Notes under the pieces: model-generated
Told to the model about the DNA's origin: nothing
What the model saw: only the letters and a program-made list of their open reading frames with translations
Databases searched by the model: none
Shown here: positions 17,314 through 26,975 of the stretch, one piece after another
Position numbering within the stretch: position 1 is the first letter of the stretch
Layout: the number at the start of each line of letters is the position of its first letter
NCBI RefSeq assembly: GCF_002879855.1
Contig: NZ_PNYB01000034.1
Location: 1-54,223 of the forward strand
DNA from: Trinickia soli
GTDB lineage: Bacteria; Pseudomonadota; Gammaproteobacteria; Burkholderiales; Burkholderiaceae
Direction of reading: 5' to 3'
DNA length: 54,223 bases
Made by a program: the position numbers and the translations under genes

Positions 17314-18060
17314 CTACAGCCCGCCGTCGTCCTCGATCTGCGCCCAGATCGACGACATATCGAGCGCAGGCTTCCCGGGTCGCCCGTTGATCACCGGCTC
17401 GCCCGTCGCATCGTCGTCTTCGATCGGCAGGGACCCTTCCCCGAAAACCTTCTCGTATCGTTTGTTCCTTCCCACCTGATCGTTGATTGCCTGCCAGTCC
17501 TCGCCCGGCACCTTACGGGCAACGGGAGGATGCTGCCCGCTCGCAAGGCCTGCCACCTTTTCGGCTCGATCGATCTCGGGAATGCCGTCGGCCCAGCGGA
17601 CTTTCGGAATCGGCCCGCGGATCAATGCCATGCCATACCGGGTCGTCTCGGTCTCGCGTTCCGCGTGCATCAGTTCGACGAGCGCTGGCCGGCGCGGCGC
17701 CGAAGCCGACGTCGAAGCCCCGTCGCCAGCGCGCTGGCCGGCCTCGTGCGCGGTCCGAGGCTTCGGTGCGTTCGTGCGCGCAAGCATGGTTAGCGCGGAC
17801 TTGCCCTTGTCCGTGCGTACCGCTGCAACGGAGTCCTGTTGCGGTGCCGCCGCTTGCAACCGCACGGCGGCCCGCGTTTGCGAGCCCGCGCTTCGCCGAA
17901 ACGAGACGCTGTTGAGCAGCCGCTTCAGCACCGGGCTGCCGTCGGACGCCCGAACGCTTTGCGAACGATTGTGGGCAGGGCCCGATTGGGCCTGGCGTTT
18001 CGCTTCGGCCGTAACGTCCGGCGTCGAAGGTCGGGAAAATAACGAAGAAATGCTTAGCAT
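17314..18060 (-). CDS. Candidate effector at the end of the hrpB operon (248 aa)
   Basis: ATG 18060 is preceded by a GGAAAGG ribosome site. The gene lies 90 bases after hrcT on the same strand, in the slot where Xanthomonas has hrcC; no separate PIP box is visible, so it is probably the last gene of the hrpB operon. The N-terminus is Ser-rich (MLSISSLFSRPSTPD) and continues as a basic, Ser-rich region with Arg-x-x-Ser sites (residues 32-60). Residues 153-156 read KVRW followed by AD, which fits the RVxF-type docking motif for protein phosphatase 1. The C-terminus is acidic. It has no Sec signal and no secretin similarity. The family is not recognised. Confidence 0.72.
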   Translation of the reverse strand: MLSISSLFSRPSTPDVTAEAKRQAQSGPAHNRSQSVRASDGSPVLKRLLNSVSFRRSAGSQTRAAVRLQAAAPQQDSVAAVRTDKGKSALTMLARTNAPKPRTAHEAGQRAGDGASTSASAPRRPALVELMHAERETETTRYGMALIRGPIPKVRWADGIPEIDRAEKVAGLASGQHPPVARKVPGEDWQAINDQVGRNKRYEKVFGEGSLPIEDDDATGEPVINGRPGKPALDMSSIWAQIEDDGGL

Positions 18061-18150
18061 AGGGTTGCCTTTCCATGACGATTGCGTCCAAATGTCGGCC
18101 GCGTCGATACGCGCTTCGGCCTGGCCGCCCGAGCGTGGCGCGCCCTGACC

Positions 18151-18957
18151 TTACCGCTGTCCCGCCAGTGCGCGCATCTGCGGGCCGATGTCGGTCAGTG
18201 CGAGTTGGCTGTGTACTTCGTCGATGAACACGCCGATGAGCAGTGCCAGCAGCAATACCGCAAGCAACCCCTTCACGGCATGGCTCAGCGTGCCGAAGTC
18301 GAGCCGCTGCGCGCTCTTGCCGATGAACCCGAAGCCGATGTCGACGAGCACCAGGATCGCCGTGATCGGCGCCGCGATCTTCGCGACGATCTGCATCAGC
18401 GAGTCCGTCTCGTGCATCGCGAAGGTCTCGAGGATGTTCGAAGGCACTGGCGTCGCGCTCGCCAGCGGCCACCAGTGGTAGGACTCGTAGACGGCACCGA
18501 GCAGGAACGTCATGCCGCCGAGCAGCCAGAACGCCGTCATGACGCAGTTCGAAAGGAGGGTCGACGTAATCGAGGTCTGCTGTCCGTTGGTCGGGTTGCT
18601 CATCTGCACGTTGTTGTAGCCCGCCACGTCATCGAGATAAGCGCCGATACTGTCCGCGGCCCAGAAGATCTGCGACGCCGCGTAGCCGATCACGAGGCCG
18701 ATGACCGCCTCCTTCGCCACCATCGCCACGAGCACCGCACCATGAAGCTGCGGGATCAACGGTGTCTGTCCGTAAGCGATGAAGGTGCTCCAGAGCATGA
18801 CGGTGGCGTTGCGCGTGACGCCTTGCATCATCGTGTCGCCCGTTGGCGGAAACATGTTCATGACGACCATCAGACGCGTGCTGCAAAGCGCCACCAGCGT
18901 CAGGAAGTCCAGCACCGAGGCGTTCAGCCCGGGCAGTTGCAAGAACATTTGCGTCAT
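18151..18957 (-). CDS. hrcT: T3SS export apparatus inner-membrane protein SctT/HrcT
   Basis: A 268-residue SpaR/YscT/HrcT-family protein with about six hydrophobic segments. It forms part of the SctRST export gate in the inner membrane. Conserved-looking stretches include RLMVVMNMFP near residue 30, KEAVIGLVIGYAASQIFW and the C-terminal SQLALTDIGPQMRALAGQR. ATG 18957 lies 19 bases after the stop of the pyruvyl transferase-like gene, so it is in the same transcript. It is normally adjacent to hrpB7 in this T3SS family; here two extra genes separate them. Confidence 0.92.
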   Translation of the reverse strand: MTQMFLQLPGLNASVLDFLTLVALCSTRLMVVMNMFPPTGDTMMQGVTRNATVMLWSTFIAYGQTPLIPQLHGAVLVAMVAKEAVIGLVIGYAASQIFWAADSIGAYLDDVAGYNNVQMSNPTNGQQTSITSTLLSNCVMTAFWLLGGMTFLLGAVYESYHWWPLASATPVPSNILETFAMHETDSLMQIVAKIAAPITAILVLVDIGFGFIGKSAQRLDFGTLSHAVKGLLAVLLLALLIGVFIDEVHSQLALTDIGPQMRALAGQR

Positions 18958-18976
18958 GGGGCGCCAGGCTCCGTCG

Positions 18977-20434
18977 TCATCCGAAATGAATTGCCTCGAC
19001 CCACGCGGCGAGGTTCCTGCCCATCTGGTCGAACACGGCGCGCTGGGCGCCGGCATAGCGCTCGCAGGCCGCAACGATGCGCGCCCGCTCGCGGGCGTCG
19101 TCGAGCGTGGCGATGCGTTCGAGCGCGCGCGCGGTCGAGCCGTCGTCATCGCAGCGCCCACGCCAGTCGCCCAGGCCCACCTCGTCGAGCAGCCGGTCGA
19201 TGCGCTCGTCCATCGAAAGCCCGAAAACCGGCACGCCATGCGAAACGGCCAGTACAGCCGCGTGATAGCGCGTCGTCACCGCGCAGTCCGCATGCGCGAC
19301 CGTGGTGGCCACGGCTTCGAGGTCCGCCTCTCCGCGCGCCACGATGCGCACCGCGAACGGCAACCGTGCCGCGAGATCGTGGCAAGCCGCCTCGTCGAGC
19401 CGCTCCATGCCGACGATCACCGGTTCGTAGCCGCGCTCGCGCAAGGCTGTGCCGAGGGCGGCGAAGCGACTCAGATAGGACTCGTAGGCGCACTCGCGCG
19501 CCGCATTCCAGCTATGAAAGTGCAGCGAGCCATAACGCAGCGGCGATTCCCTGCCGGCCGCATCGAGCGCTCTCGCCCGGCGCGCATCGGCGTACACTGG
19601 CCACCAGAACGGGTTGTTCACGCAGAGCACTGCAACGCGCCCGCATGCCGTCTCCCGCTCGCGAGCCCGCCAGTGCCACGCGGCGTCCGCGCCGCGCTGG
19701 CCCGACACGCCCAGTTCGGCCAACTGCGTACACGCTGCGCTGTTGCGGCAGATGACAAGGCCGCGCTCCGCGTTGCGCCGCACGAACACTTGCAGCGACG
19801 CACTCATCGCGCCGCTGTCGACGCCATAGGAAACGGCCGCACATCCCTGTGCGTGCGCAAGCGCGACGCCGCCGATCAGCATGCCCGCCAGCGAATCGGA
19901 GAACTTCGATGTGTAAGTGGAGCCTTCGACGTTGAGGACGAGGTCAGCCTCGGCCACGGCTGCCGCGAGCACATCGGGCAGGTACGGCAGCGGCCAATCG
20001 AGCTTTTTCACGCGCGCGAGCACGCGATGATCGAACAGGGCACCCAGTGCGAGAAGTTTGATGCGCGGGACCCGGTGTGCGAACACGTCCTGGATCTGCG
20101 CGATCGTCTCGATCGTGCGCAGATCGGCGCCGGTATTGCCGGCCCCGCTGTAGCTCAACAGCAGCACGCGCAGCGCGTCATCGGTGGTGCGTCGCGGTCG
20201 CGCGGCATGCCGGCTGGCGGCATCGATGCGGCACTGCATGTCGGCGAGGAACACTTCGTCGGGTGCTTCGGCATGCGCATAGCGTTCGAGCGCCGCGCAC
20301 GACGCCGCGACGGGATCGGCCGCCGCGCCCGCCACGCGCAGCGGCGATGCGCCCGCGCGCTCCTGCTCGACGTACGGGAAGCGAGGCGCCTCGTTGGAAA
20401 GCGGCGTACCAAGCGATCGGAGAAGGCGTCCCAT
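18977..20434 (-). CDS. Polysaccharide pyruvyl transferase-family protein inside the hrp operon
   Basis: A 485-residue protein. Its core (from about residue 85) matches the polysaccharide pyruvyl transferase fold: VLLLSYSGAGNTGADLRTIE at the start, a middle ADLVLNVEGSTY, and the C-terminal ADCAVTTRYHAAVLAVSHGVPVFGLSMDERI block that resembles the donor-binding part. The first ~85 residues are an extra region without recognised motif. Family members transfer pyruvyl ketals from PEP to sugars (CsaB, WcaK type). Its ATG overlaps the stop of the MenD-like gene (ATGA at 20434), implying translational coupling. No glycan gene cluster is near. The placement between hrpB7 and hrcT is unusual; substrate unknown. 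Confidence 0.82.
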   Translation of the reverse strand: MGRLLRSLGTPLSNEAPRFPYVEQERAGASPLRVAGAAADPVAASCAALERYAHAEAPDEVFLADMQCRIDAASRHAARPRRTTDDALRVLLLSYSGAGNTGADLRTIETIAQIQDVFAHRVPRIKLLALGALFDHRVLARVKKLDWPLPYLPDVLAAAVAEADLVLNVEGSTYTSKFSDSLAGMLIGGVALAHAQGCAAVSYGVDSGAMSASLQVFVRRNAERGLVICRNSAACTQLAELGVSGQRGADAAWHWRARERETACGRVAVLCVNNPFWWPVYADARRARALDAAGRESPLRYGSLHFHSWNAARECAYESYLSRFAALGTALRERGYEPVIVGMERLDEAACHDLAARLPFAVRIVARGEADLEAVATTVAHADCAVTTRYHAAVLAVSHGVPVFGLSMDERIDRLLDEVGLGDWRGRCDDDGSTARALERIATLDDARERARIVAACERYAGAQRAVFDQMGRNLAAWVEAIHFG

Positions 20435-22368
20435 CACGTCGCTCCCAAAGCCAGCGCGAGCGTGTGCATCTGCGCGATACCCGAATGCGGCGGAACGACG
20501 AGTTCGACCAACGTCACGCCGGCGTGACCGCGCGCCGCAGCGAGTGCCTCGTCGAGCGCCACGCGCGAGCAGGCCCGTCGATGGCGCAGCCCGAACCCCT
20601 GTGCGAGCGCCGCGCAGTCGAAGCCATAGCGGTTGCGGATCGTGCGCGCATAGCCGGGATCGGCCGCGAGCGGCAGGTAGTCGAAGATCGCCCCGCCCCC
20701 GTTGTTGAGGATGCACACGCACGCCGGCACATCGACACGCTGTGCGCAGGCGAGCGCCGCGAGGTCGTGCAGCAGCGCCTGATCGCCCACGAGCAGCAGA
20801 CCCGGCTCGCGGCGCGCAAGCGCCTCGCCGAGGAACGTCGAGAGCGTGCCGTCGATGCCGCTCACGCCGCGGCTGACGTAGAGATCCTGCGGACTCGTGC
20901 GAACGTCATAGCCGATATCGGCGTGCCGCACCGACATCGAGTTGCCGACGTGAACGAACGCGAACCCCTCGGCATCGAGCAGGCGATGCGTGGCCGACAC
21001 TTCGCCCCACGCGAGCTGCGCGACGCAGGCATGGCGTGCGCGCATGCCATGGGCCGCCCTGTCCGCCCAGCGCGTGCGCCATGCTTCGCCCGCCACGCCG
21101 ACGTGGGTGCAAAGTTGCTCACCGAGCCGGCGCAGCGCGGGCGCATCGACGCCGCTCAGCAGATCGCGAGGATCGAGTACCGGGTGCAGATAATCGCGTT
21201 CGTCGGCGCAGGCGGCAATTTTCACGACAGGCACGTCAGCGTTCGCCTGCAGGAATTCGTGAAGCGTCGGCAACACGGGCGCCAGCCCGAACCGCACGAT
21301 CAGTTCGCAACGCGCATCGGACATCGGCGCGCGCGATGCGAGCGCGTCGAACGGATTGAGGATCAGCGCGCCCGCAGCCGGCGCTGTCTGCGCGCCGTGA
21401 GCGGACGGATGGGCACGCAACCCACTGCCGACATCGGCCAGCACCGGATAACCCGTGGCCGCCGCAAACGCCAGAATGGCGTCGCGCGTCGCGCCAGGCT
21501 CGGCCCCCGCAACGATGAGTCCGTTCAACGTGCCCGCGGCCAACGTTTCGCTCGGCTCGCCATTCGCGCGCCGTTGCGCACGCAATTGGCCGATACGCGC
21601 GGCCAGGCGTGAAGCGTCGTCGCTGCTCCAGGCATCGCTCGTCGCATTGGCCGCGGTGTGCGCATCCGCGCGCGCGTCGCACTCGCCATCGAGCGGCGCA
21701 CGCAGGGCCGCAACCGTCGCGCCGCAGACGGGCAACGTTTCGAGCGCATCGTACACGCCAGCGAACGGCACGTTCAGATGGACCGGACCGGGTGCCGCGC
21801 GGCGCGCGGACGTGTGCCCGCAACCGTTCGGCTCGGGGCTGACACTCCCTGTCATCTGCCTCAGCGCCGCATCGAGCGTCAGCCGCGCGCGCATGACCGC
21901 CTCGGGCGCATCGACGGGGTCGTCGAGATCGGCCTGCGCGCGCGTCGCCGCGGCCGTCGCGCCGAGATGGTCGGCCATCTGTCCGAAGCCGGTGCCGCGC
22001 AGATGACGCGGCCGGTCGCAACTGACGACCACGAGCGGAATACCGCTCGCCTCGGCTTCGACAAGTGCGGGCAGCAGATTGGCCACCGCGGAGCCCGACG
22101 TGGTCACGACCGCCACGGGCGCACCGTGTGCCTTGGCCATACCGAGGGCGGCGAACGCGCCACTGCGCTCGTCGGTGCTCACGAGCGCCACGTTCATCCG
22201 CACATCGCGCTCCATGGCCAGACACATCGCGCTCGCGCGGCCGCCGGGACACAGCACGGCATTGCGCACGCCATGCGCGAGGAGCGCCTCGATCACGCAC
22301 GCGACCCATACACCGTTGAGCGACGGGGCCTCCACCGCTGCCGCAAGCGCGCCATCGTACCTGTTCAT
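20434..22368 (-). CDS. MenD-like thiamine-diphosphate enzyme inside the hrp operon
   Basis: A 644-residue ThDP-dependent enzyme of the MenD (SEPHCHC synthase) type. Visible hallmarks: CPGGRAS near residue 40, DERSGAFAALGMAKA with the ThDP-activating Glu (E67), SDRPRHLRGTG-like CDRPRHLRGTGFGQ, and the C-terminal cofactor site GDQALLHDLAAL...NNGGGAIFDYLP. In menaquinone synthesis MenD joins isochorismate and 2-oxoglutarate, but Burkholderiaceae use ubiquinone and no other men gene is seen. It therefore probably catalyses a related carboligation for another product. ATG 22368 overlaps the hrpB7 stop (ATGA), and its own stop overlaps the next start, so it is firmly part of the T3SS operon. Confidence 0.85.
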   Translation of the reverse strand: MNRYDGALAAAVEAPSLNGVWVACVIEALLAHGVRNAVLCPGGRASAMCLAMERDVRMNVALVSTDERSGAFAALGMAKAHGAPVAVVTTSGSAVANLLPALVEAEASGIPLVVVSCDRPRHLRGTGFGQMADHLGATAAATRAQADLDDPVDAPEAVMRARLTLDAALRQMTGSVSPEPNGCGHTSARRAAPGPVHLNVPFAGVYDALETLPVCGATVAALRAPLDGECDARADAHTAANATSDAWSSDDASRLAARIGQLRAQRRANGEPSETLAAGTLNGLIVAGAEPGATRDAILAFAAATGYPVLADVGSGLRAHPSAHGAQTAPAAGALILNPFDALASRAPMSDARCELIVRFGLAPVLPTLHEFLQANADVPVVKIAACADERDYLHPVLDPRDLLSGVDAPALRRLGEQLCTHVGVAGEAWRTRWADRAAHGMRARHACVAQLAWGEVSATHRLLDAEGFAFVHVGNSMSVRHADIGYDVRTSPQDLYVSRGVSGIDGTLSTFLGEALARREPGLLLVGDQALLHDLAALACAQRVDVPACVCILNNGGGAIFDYLPLAADPGYARTIRNRYGFDCAALAQGFGLRHRRACSRVALDEALAAARGHAGVTLVELVVPPHSGIAQMHTLALALGAT

Positions 22369-22889
22369 ACCGTATCTCCTGTCTCGATCGCAGTTGCGCG
22401 CAGCCGAACCGCCCGCGCAACCATGATTTCCTCGATCTCGTCGTCCTGCCGATCCTCTTCCTCGCGCTCCGCCTCGGCTTTGAGCTTCTCGATACGGCGC
22501 TCGATGACGTCGATCTGCCCTTCGTTGCGCACGATCTGCGCGCGCGTATCGGCGATCTCTTCGCACCGACGCGCGACATCGGCCTCGGCCCGGCGCAGCT
22601 CGGCCTCGGCGGCCGTCACGCGCTCGACGAGGACCACGCGGTACTCGCGCAACTGGTTGAAATGCGGCAGGGACATCGCCTCCTGGCCGGTGAGCATCGC
22701 CTCGATCCGGTGGTCGCAGCCGTTCAGCACCCCATTCGCCTCCTCGCGCGCCGCCTGCTTCTCGCGCGCGAGGCCCTCGGCCTGCTCGAGCTCCGTGCGC
22801 TGCGCGGCAAGCGTTTCGCGCAGCGCACGGTCGAGGCGGCGCCGCTTGTCGAGCATCAGGCCGAAGGCCGACAGTCGTCTGTCTTTCAT
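22365..22889 (-). CDS. hrpB7: T3SS ATPase stalk protein SctO/HrpB7
   Basis: A 174-residue, almost fully alpha-helical coiled-coil protein with dense Glu/Arg/Lys heptads and no Pro-rich parts, as in the YscO/FliJ/HrpB7 family that works with the ATPase in the cytoplasmic sorting complex. Starts 45 bases after hrcN and matches the Xanthomonas order hrcN-hrpB7. Its last codons overlap the MenD-like gene start. Confidence 0.85.
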   Translation of the reverse strand: MKDRRLSAFGLMLDKRRRLDRALRETLAAQRTELEQAEGLAREKQAAREEANGVLNGCDHRIEAMLTGQEAMSLPHFNQLREYRVVLVERVTAAEAELRRAEADVARRCEEIADTRAQIVRNEGQIDVIERRIEKLKAEAEREEEDRQDDEIEEIMVARAVRLRATAIETGDTV

Positions 22890-22934
22890 GGCGCGCGCTC
22901 TTCATTTGCGACGATCATCGGCGGCCTTCGGGTC

Positions 22935-24296
22935 TCAGTTCGCGAGCGCCGCGAGTGCGGCAGCCGTCTCGCGCGGCGACGAGAACTGGTCGGTGCGCTG
23001 ACAGAGAAAAGCGCGGATCGCGTCGATGCGCGCAACGGCCTCGTCGGCGAGCGGGTCGCCGCCCGGCCGGTATTCGCCGATCTGCAGCAGCGTCTCGATT
23101 TCCTTGTGTTTGGCGAGCAGCCGCCGCACGTGGCCTGCCCGATCCATGTGCTCGCGCGTCGTGATGAGCGGCATCACGCGCGACAAGCTGCCGAGCACGT
23201 CGATGGCCGGATACTGGTTGCGCGCGGCAATCTCGCGCGAAAGGACCATGTGGCCGTCGAGCAGGCCCCGCACTTCCTCCGCGACCGGATCGCCGCCCGT
23301 CTCGTCCTCGGCCAGCACGGTATAGAGCGCGGTGATGGCGCCGTGCTCGGACAATCCCGCCCGCTCGACCAGCCGCGGCAACTCGGCAAAGACCGAAGGC
23401 GGGAACCCGCGCCGCGCGGGCGGCTCGCCGACGGCCAGGCCAATCTCGCGCTGCGCGCGCGCAAAGCGCGTCAGCGAATCCATCATCAGCAGCACGCTCA
23501 TCCCGCGGTCGCGGAAATATTCGGCCACGGCGGTCGCCACGAACGCTGCCTTGGCACGCTCGATCGACGACCGGTCCGACGTCGCGCACACCACGACCGA
23601 GCGCGCCATGCCTTCCTCGCCAAGAATGTGTTCGACGAACTCGCGCACCTCACGGCCGCGTTCGCCGATCAGCGCGATCACGTTGATGTCGCACTGCGCG
23701 CCGCGCGCGAACATCCCCATCAACGTGCTCTTGCCGACGCCGGCCGGCGCGAAAATGCCCACGCGCTGGCCAAGGCCCAGCGTCATCAGGCCGTCGACGA
23801 TGCGCACGCCCGTCGGCAGGTCGCGGTCGATGATCGGGCGGCTCATCGGGGTGGGCGGATCGGCGAAGATCGGGCGATGCTCGGTGCACCCGAGCGGCCC
23901 GCCGCCGTCGATCGGCGTGCCGAGGCTGTCGATCGTGCGCCCGAGCAGTGCATCGCCCACCGGGACCGAAAGCGGCCGCCCGAGGCCGATCACCTGCGTC
24001 GAGCGCGAGATGTCGGCCACGCGGCCGAACGGCGAGAGCACAGCGACGTTGCGCGAGAAACCGACCACCTCCGCGTGCTGCAGCAGTTGTCCGTTCGGGG
24101 CGCGCAGCTCGCACAATTCGCCGAGCCGCACTTCGAGCCCCGTCACGCGCATCAGCGTGCCCACGACTTCCAGGACTTTGCCGCGCGTCTCGACGCGCGA
24201 GCCACCGCGCAATTCCTGACCGATTGCGTCGGTAAGCGCCGAGAGCGCCCCGAAGCCCGCCGGCATGGGCAGACCGTCAAGCGTGTCGTCCATCAT
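22935..24296 (-). CDS. hrcN: T3SS ATPase SctN/HrcN
   Basis: A 453-residue F1-like ATPase that unfolds and detaches substrates from chaperones at the export gate. Walker A is AGVGKST (residues 185-191), followed by the IGERGREV motif and Walker [18 protein letters not shown]. The [25 protein letters not shown] stretch is the standard family signature. ATG 24296 overlaps the hrcL stop as ATGA; the second ATG at 24293 is the alternative. Confidence 0.96.
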   Translation of the reverse strand: MMDDTLDGLPMPAGFGALSALTDAIGQELRGGSRVETRGKVLEVVGTLMRVTGLEVRLGELCELRAPNGQLLQHAEVVGFSRNVAVLSPFGRVADISRSTQVIGLGRPLSVPVGDALLGRTIDSLGTPIDGGGPLGCTEHRPIFADPPTPMSRPIIDRDLPTGVRIVDGLMTLGLGQRVGIFAPAGVGKSTLMGMFARGAQCDINVIALIGERGREVREFVEHILGEEGMARSVVVCATSDRSSIERAKAAFVATAVAEYFRDRGMSVLLMMDSLTRFARAQREIGLAVGEPPARRGFPPSVFAELPRLVERAGLSEHGAITALYTVLAEDETGGDPVAEEVRGLLDGHMVLSREIAARNQYPAIDVLGSLSRVMPLITTREHMDRAGHVRRLLAKHKEIETLLQIGEYRPGGDPLADEAVARIDAIRAFLCQRTDQFSSPRETAAALAALAN

Positions 24297-25426
24297 GAAC
24301 GGGCTCCGGCGTGATGATCGGGGTGTGCGATGCGGTCGTATTCGGGGTCGCCGAGCCACGGGATCGCGTACGGGTCATGCTGAGGCTCGCTGTCGCCGGC
24401 CGCCCCCTCGCTTTGCACTTGCGCATCGGATACGGCCTCCGCCTCAGTCCCCTCTTCGGGGTCGTCCTGATCTTGCGGTTGGCCCGCGCCTGAAAGGGCT
24501 GCGCGGCGGTCCGCTTCGAATTCGTCGTCAGGATCGGCTTCATCGTCGGTTGCAGTGTCGGATCGACGCGCGGCGTCATTGCCGACTTCCTGCGCGGCAT
24601 CCTCGGCGTGTCGCGCCGCGCTGCCGCCAAGGGCTTCGAGATCCACGCCAGCATCGACCAGATCGGCATCGTTGGCGCCAGCGCCGGCCGTGCGCTGCAC
24701 GGCGCGCGTCACAGCCGCGCGCAACGCAGCCAATTGCGTGTCGAGGCTCGCGTCCACCGTGCCGAGATCGGACTCGCACAAGCAGGCTCCACGCGCCACC
24801 GCACGATCGGCCATGACCGTGACGGCGACGCCGTGACCGCGCTCGCGCCAGATGGCGGCCAGCCGGTCGAACTCGGCGACGGCTGCGGGTTCGTCGTCGG
24901 GATGCACGCGCACCCGCAAATAGGTGCTGCCCTCCACGAGGCGCTCGACCACCTCGGCCGAGCGGGCAAAGAGCGCCGACACGTCGACATTGCGCACGAT
25001 CTGCTCGGTCGCATCGACCACGAGTTCGACGATGCGCTCGCGCAACAGCGATTGCACGCGACGCTGGCCTGCGGCCGAGCGCGCGCAGCGTTCGTACCAT
25101 TCGGCCAGCCCGCGCTCGCGCCCCGCCTCGTAGCCGCGCTCGGACGCCGTTTCGTACTCGTGTTGAGCCTGCGCGCGCACGCGCTCGGCCTCGATCTCGG
25201 CCTGGGTCAATAGCGCGTCGGCGCGCGCCTGCGCATCGGCCAATATGGCCTCGCGCTGGCGCTCGATCTCGTGTGCCGCTGCATCGAGGTCGACCACCAT
25301 CGCGAACGCCTCGCGGCGCACGACATCGTCGTCGCTTTCGAGACCGACGCCGCACGCGGGCAGATCAGGCGCGATCTCGTCGATGGAATGTGGGTCGCCG
25401 TTGCGGGCGCGAAGCCAAAGGATCAT
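24293..25426 (-). CDS. hrcL: T3SS ATPase regulator/stator SctL/HrcL (HrpB5) with long acidic tail
   Basis: The first ~255 residues form a normal HrcL/FliH-type protein: an N-terminal [11 protein letters not shown] start, a charged Ala-rich coiled coil (about 50-110), and the C-terminal globular part with [13 protein letters not shown] and [20 protein letters not shown]. It binds and restrains HrcN and links it to the HrcQ pods. The full length is 377 residues because of a ~115-residue acidic, Asp/Glu/Gln-rich extension absent from standard members of about 200-260 residues. The start overlaps the hrpB4 stop (ATGA at 25426). Confidence 0.9.
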   Translation of the reverse strand: MILWLRARNGDPHSIDEIAPDLPACGVGLESDDDVVRREAFAMVVDLDAAAHEIERQREAILADAQARADALLTQAEIEAERVRAQAQHEYETASERGYEAGRERGLAEWYERCARSAAGQRRVQSLLRERIVELVVDATEQIVRNVDVSALFARSAEVVERLVEGSTYLRVRVHPDDEPAAVAEFDRLAAIWRERGHGVAVTVMADRAVARGACLCESDLGTVDASLDTQLAALRAAVTRAVQRTAGAGANDADLVDAGVDLEALGGSAARHAEDAAQEVGNDAARRSDTATDDEADPDDEFEADRRAALSGAGQPQDQDDPEEGTEAEAVSDAQVQSEGAAGDSEPQHDPYAIPWLGDPEYDRIAHPDHHAGARS

Positions 25427-26115
25427 GACCGCTCCGGAAAAAGGTGAGGTAAAAGCTCGAGCGTCCGGACCGAGCCGTCGGCATCGATCGTCCGATCGAG
25501 GCCAGCCAGCCAGTCGGGCTCGGACCATTCGCGCGGCAACGCGAGCCGCACCAGATCGGCCGGGCCGTCGACAGGCAAGACGCCATCGCGGCGAAACAGG
25601 CACCAGCCCTCCCATGCCACGGCCAGCGCGGTGAGCGTATCGACTGCCGGCATACCGGCGCGGCGCAGCGGTTCGATCTGGGGACCGTCCGTCACGGCTT
25701 GCATCTGACGCAGCAAGCCGACCGCACCCCGGGTGCCGACGAGCTGCGCACAATGGTCGCGGCTTACGCGACCGACCAGACGCCGCAATTCGTTGCGGCG
25801 AAACCAGAGCGAGCGCACGCGCAACATCGTCAGGGCCTGCTCTACGCTCAGCATGGCCAACGAGCCTGTTGCCGGATCGTCGGCGGTACAGGCGTCGAGC
25901 CGCGGCAAACCGAGCCCGATCGCATGGGCGAGCGCCCGCGCACCCTCCTCGCGGCGCAGGCCCGGCACGAGCCGCTCAGCCCAGGCCGGCAGCCACGAGC
26001 GGTCGATCCAGGCAAGCAGGTCGCGGCGGTTCGCCTCGAAGCGCGCCAGCACCTGAGCGATGCGACGCACGGGCGTGTCGAGTCCTTCATGCATGCGGCT
26101 CGGTGCAGTGCTCAT
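25423..26115 (-). CDS. hrpB4: T3SS sorting-platform protein SctK/HrpB4
   Basis: A 230-residue HrpB4-like protein placed between hrcJ and hrcL as in Xanthomonas. It has Trp/Leu-rich stretches (WIDRSWLPAWAERL, LRVRSLWFRRNELRRLVG) typical of SctK proteins that join the HrcQ pods to the inner ring. ATG 26115 is preferred since GGAG lies 7 bases upstream; ATG 26127 is possible. Assignment rests on position and pattern, as this family diverges fast. Confidence 0.8.
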   Translation of the reverse strand: MSTAPSRMHEGLDTPVRRIAQVLARFEANRRDLLAWIDRSWLPAWAERLVPGLRREEGARALAHAIGLGLPRLDACTADDPATGSLAMLSVEQALTMLRVRSLWFRRNELRRLVGRVSRDHCAQLVGTRGAVGLLRQMQAVTDGPQIEPLRRAGMPAVDTLTALAVAWEGWCLFRRDGVLPVDGPADLVRLALPREWSEPDWLAGLDRTIDADGSVRTLELLPHLFPERS

Positions 26116-26131
26116 GGTCCGCTCCATCGGC

Positions 26132-26959
26132 TCAGTGCGCCGTCATCGTCGGCTCGACGGGCGTGGGCGCGGGTGCGCCGTCCGCCGCCGCACCGCGCTT
26201 GCCGAAGAAGCGGCCGATCAGGCCGCCCGCACGTCCCGCCGAGGCCTTGCGTGCAAGCACCACATAGAGCACGGCTGCGCAGCAGAAGAAAATCAGCAGA
26301 CCGATGCCGACGATGAGCCCAAGGACCCCACGCCGGGCTTTGGTCGCGAGGACCACCGGGTCGGCCGGCATGCTCGTCACCGCAACCTGATCGTAGGACA
26401 ACCCCTCGACGCTGTGCGCGACAAGGTTCTTGATCTGCTGCGTGAGCGTGGCCAGATCCGCGTTCGGCCGATATTTGATGAAGACCGAGGCCGATGCGGG
26501 CTTGACGATCGAGGCCAGCGGGTCGTTGTTCGGCAACACGATCTGCACCCGTGCGACGATCACGCCGTCGATCTTGGAAAGCGTGTCCGAAAGCTCCTGT
26601 TGGACGCCGTAGATGAAGCGCACGCGCTCCTCGGTCGGGGTCGATACGAGCCCGCTCTGTTTGAAGAGATCGCCCAGGTTGTCGTACTTGCGCCGCGGCA
26701 GGCCGGCTGCCCCGAGCACCTGCATGGCGCGCGCAAACTGGGCGTTGTCCACGGCGACGTCCCAGGTCTTGCCGCCATCCTGCGTCGATTTCTGCGCATC
26801 GACGCCGTTTTCGAGCAGCACCGCCACCATCTCGTTGCTGTCGTGCTCAGTGAGGTTGCCATATAGCTCGCTGTTGCAGCCCGCGAGCAGCAGCGCGAGC
26901 GCCAGGCTCGCCTGGAGCGCGGCACGGCGCAGCAGCGAGCGGGAAAAGGTCTTGCGCAT
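26132..26959 (-). CDS. hrcJ: T3SS inner-membrane ring lipoprotein SctJ/HrcJ
   Basis: A 275-residue YscJ/PrgK-family protein of the periplasmic inner ring. It has a lipoprotein signal peptide ending LLLAGC, the family segment [19 protein letters not shown], a ring-building domain with [14 protein letters not shown], and a C-terminal transmembrane helix ([25 protein letters not shown]). ATG 26959 is preferred; a GTG nine bases upstream is in frame. Confidence 0.96.
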   Translation of the reverse strand: MRKTFSRSLLRRAALQASLALALLLAGCNSELYGNLTEHDSNEMVAVLLENGVDAQKSTQDGGKTWDVAVDNAQFARAMQVLGAAGLPRRKYDNLGDLFKQSGLVSTPTEERVRFIYGVQQELSDTLSKIDGVIVARVQIVLPNNDPLASIVKPASASVFIKYRPNADLATLTQQIKNLVAHSVEGLSYDQVAVTSMPADPVVLATKARRGVLGLIVGIGLLIFFCCAAVLYVVLARKASAGRAGGLIGRFFGKRGAAADGAPAPTPVEPTMTAH

Positions 26960-26975
26960 GATGGTCACCGCGGCG

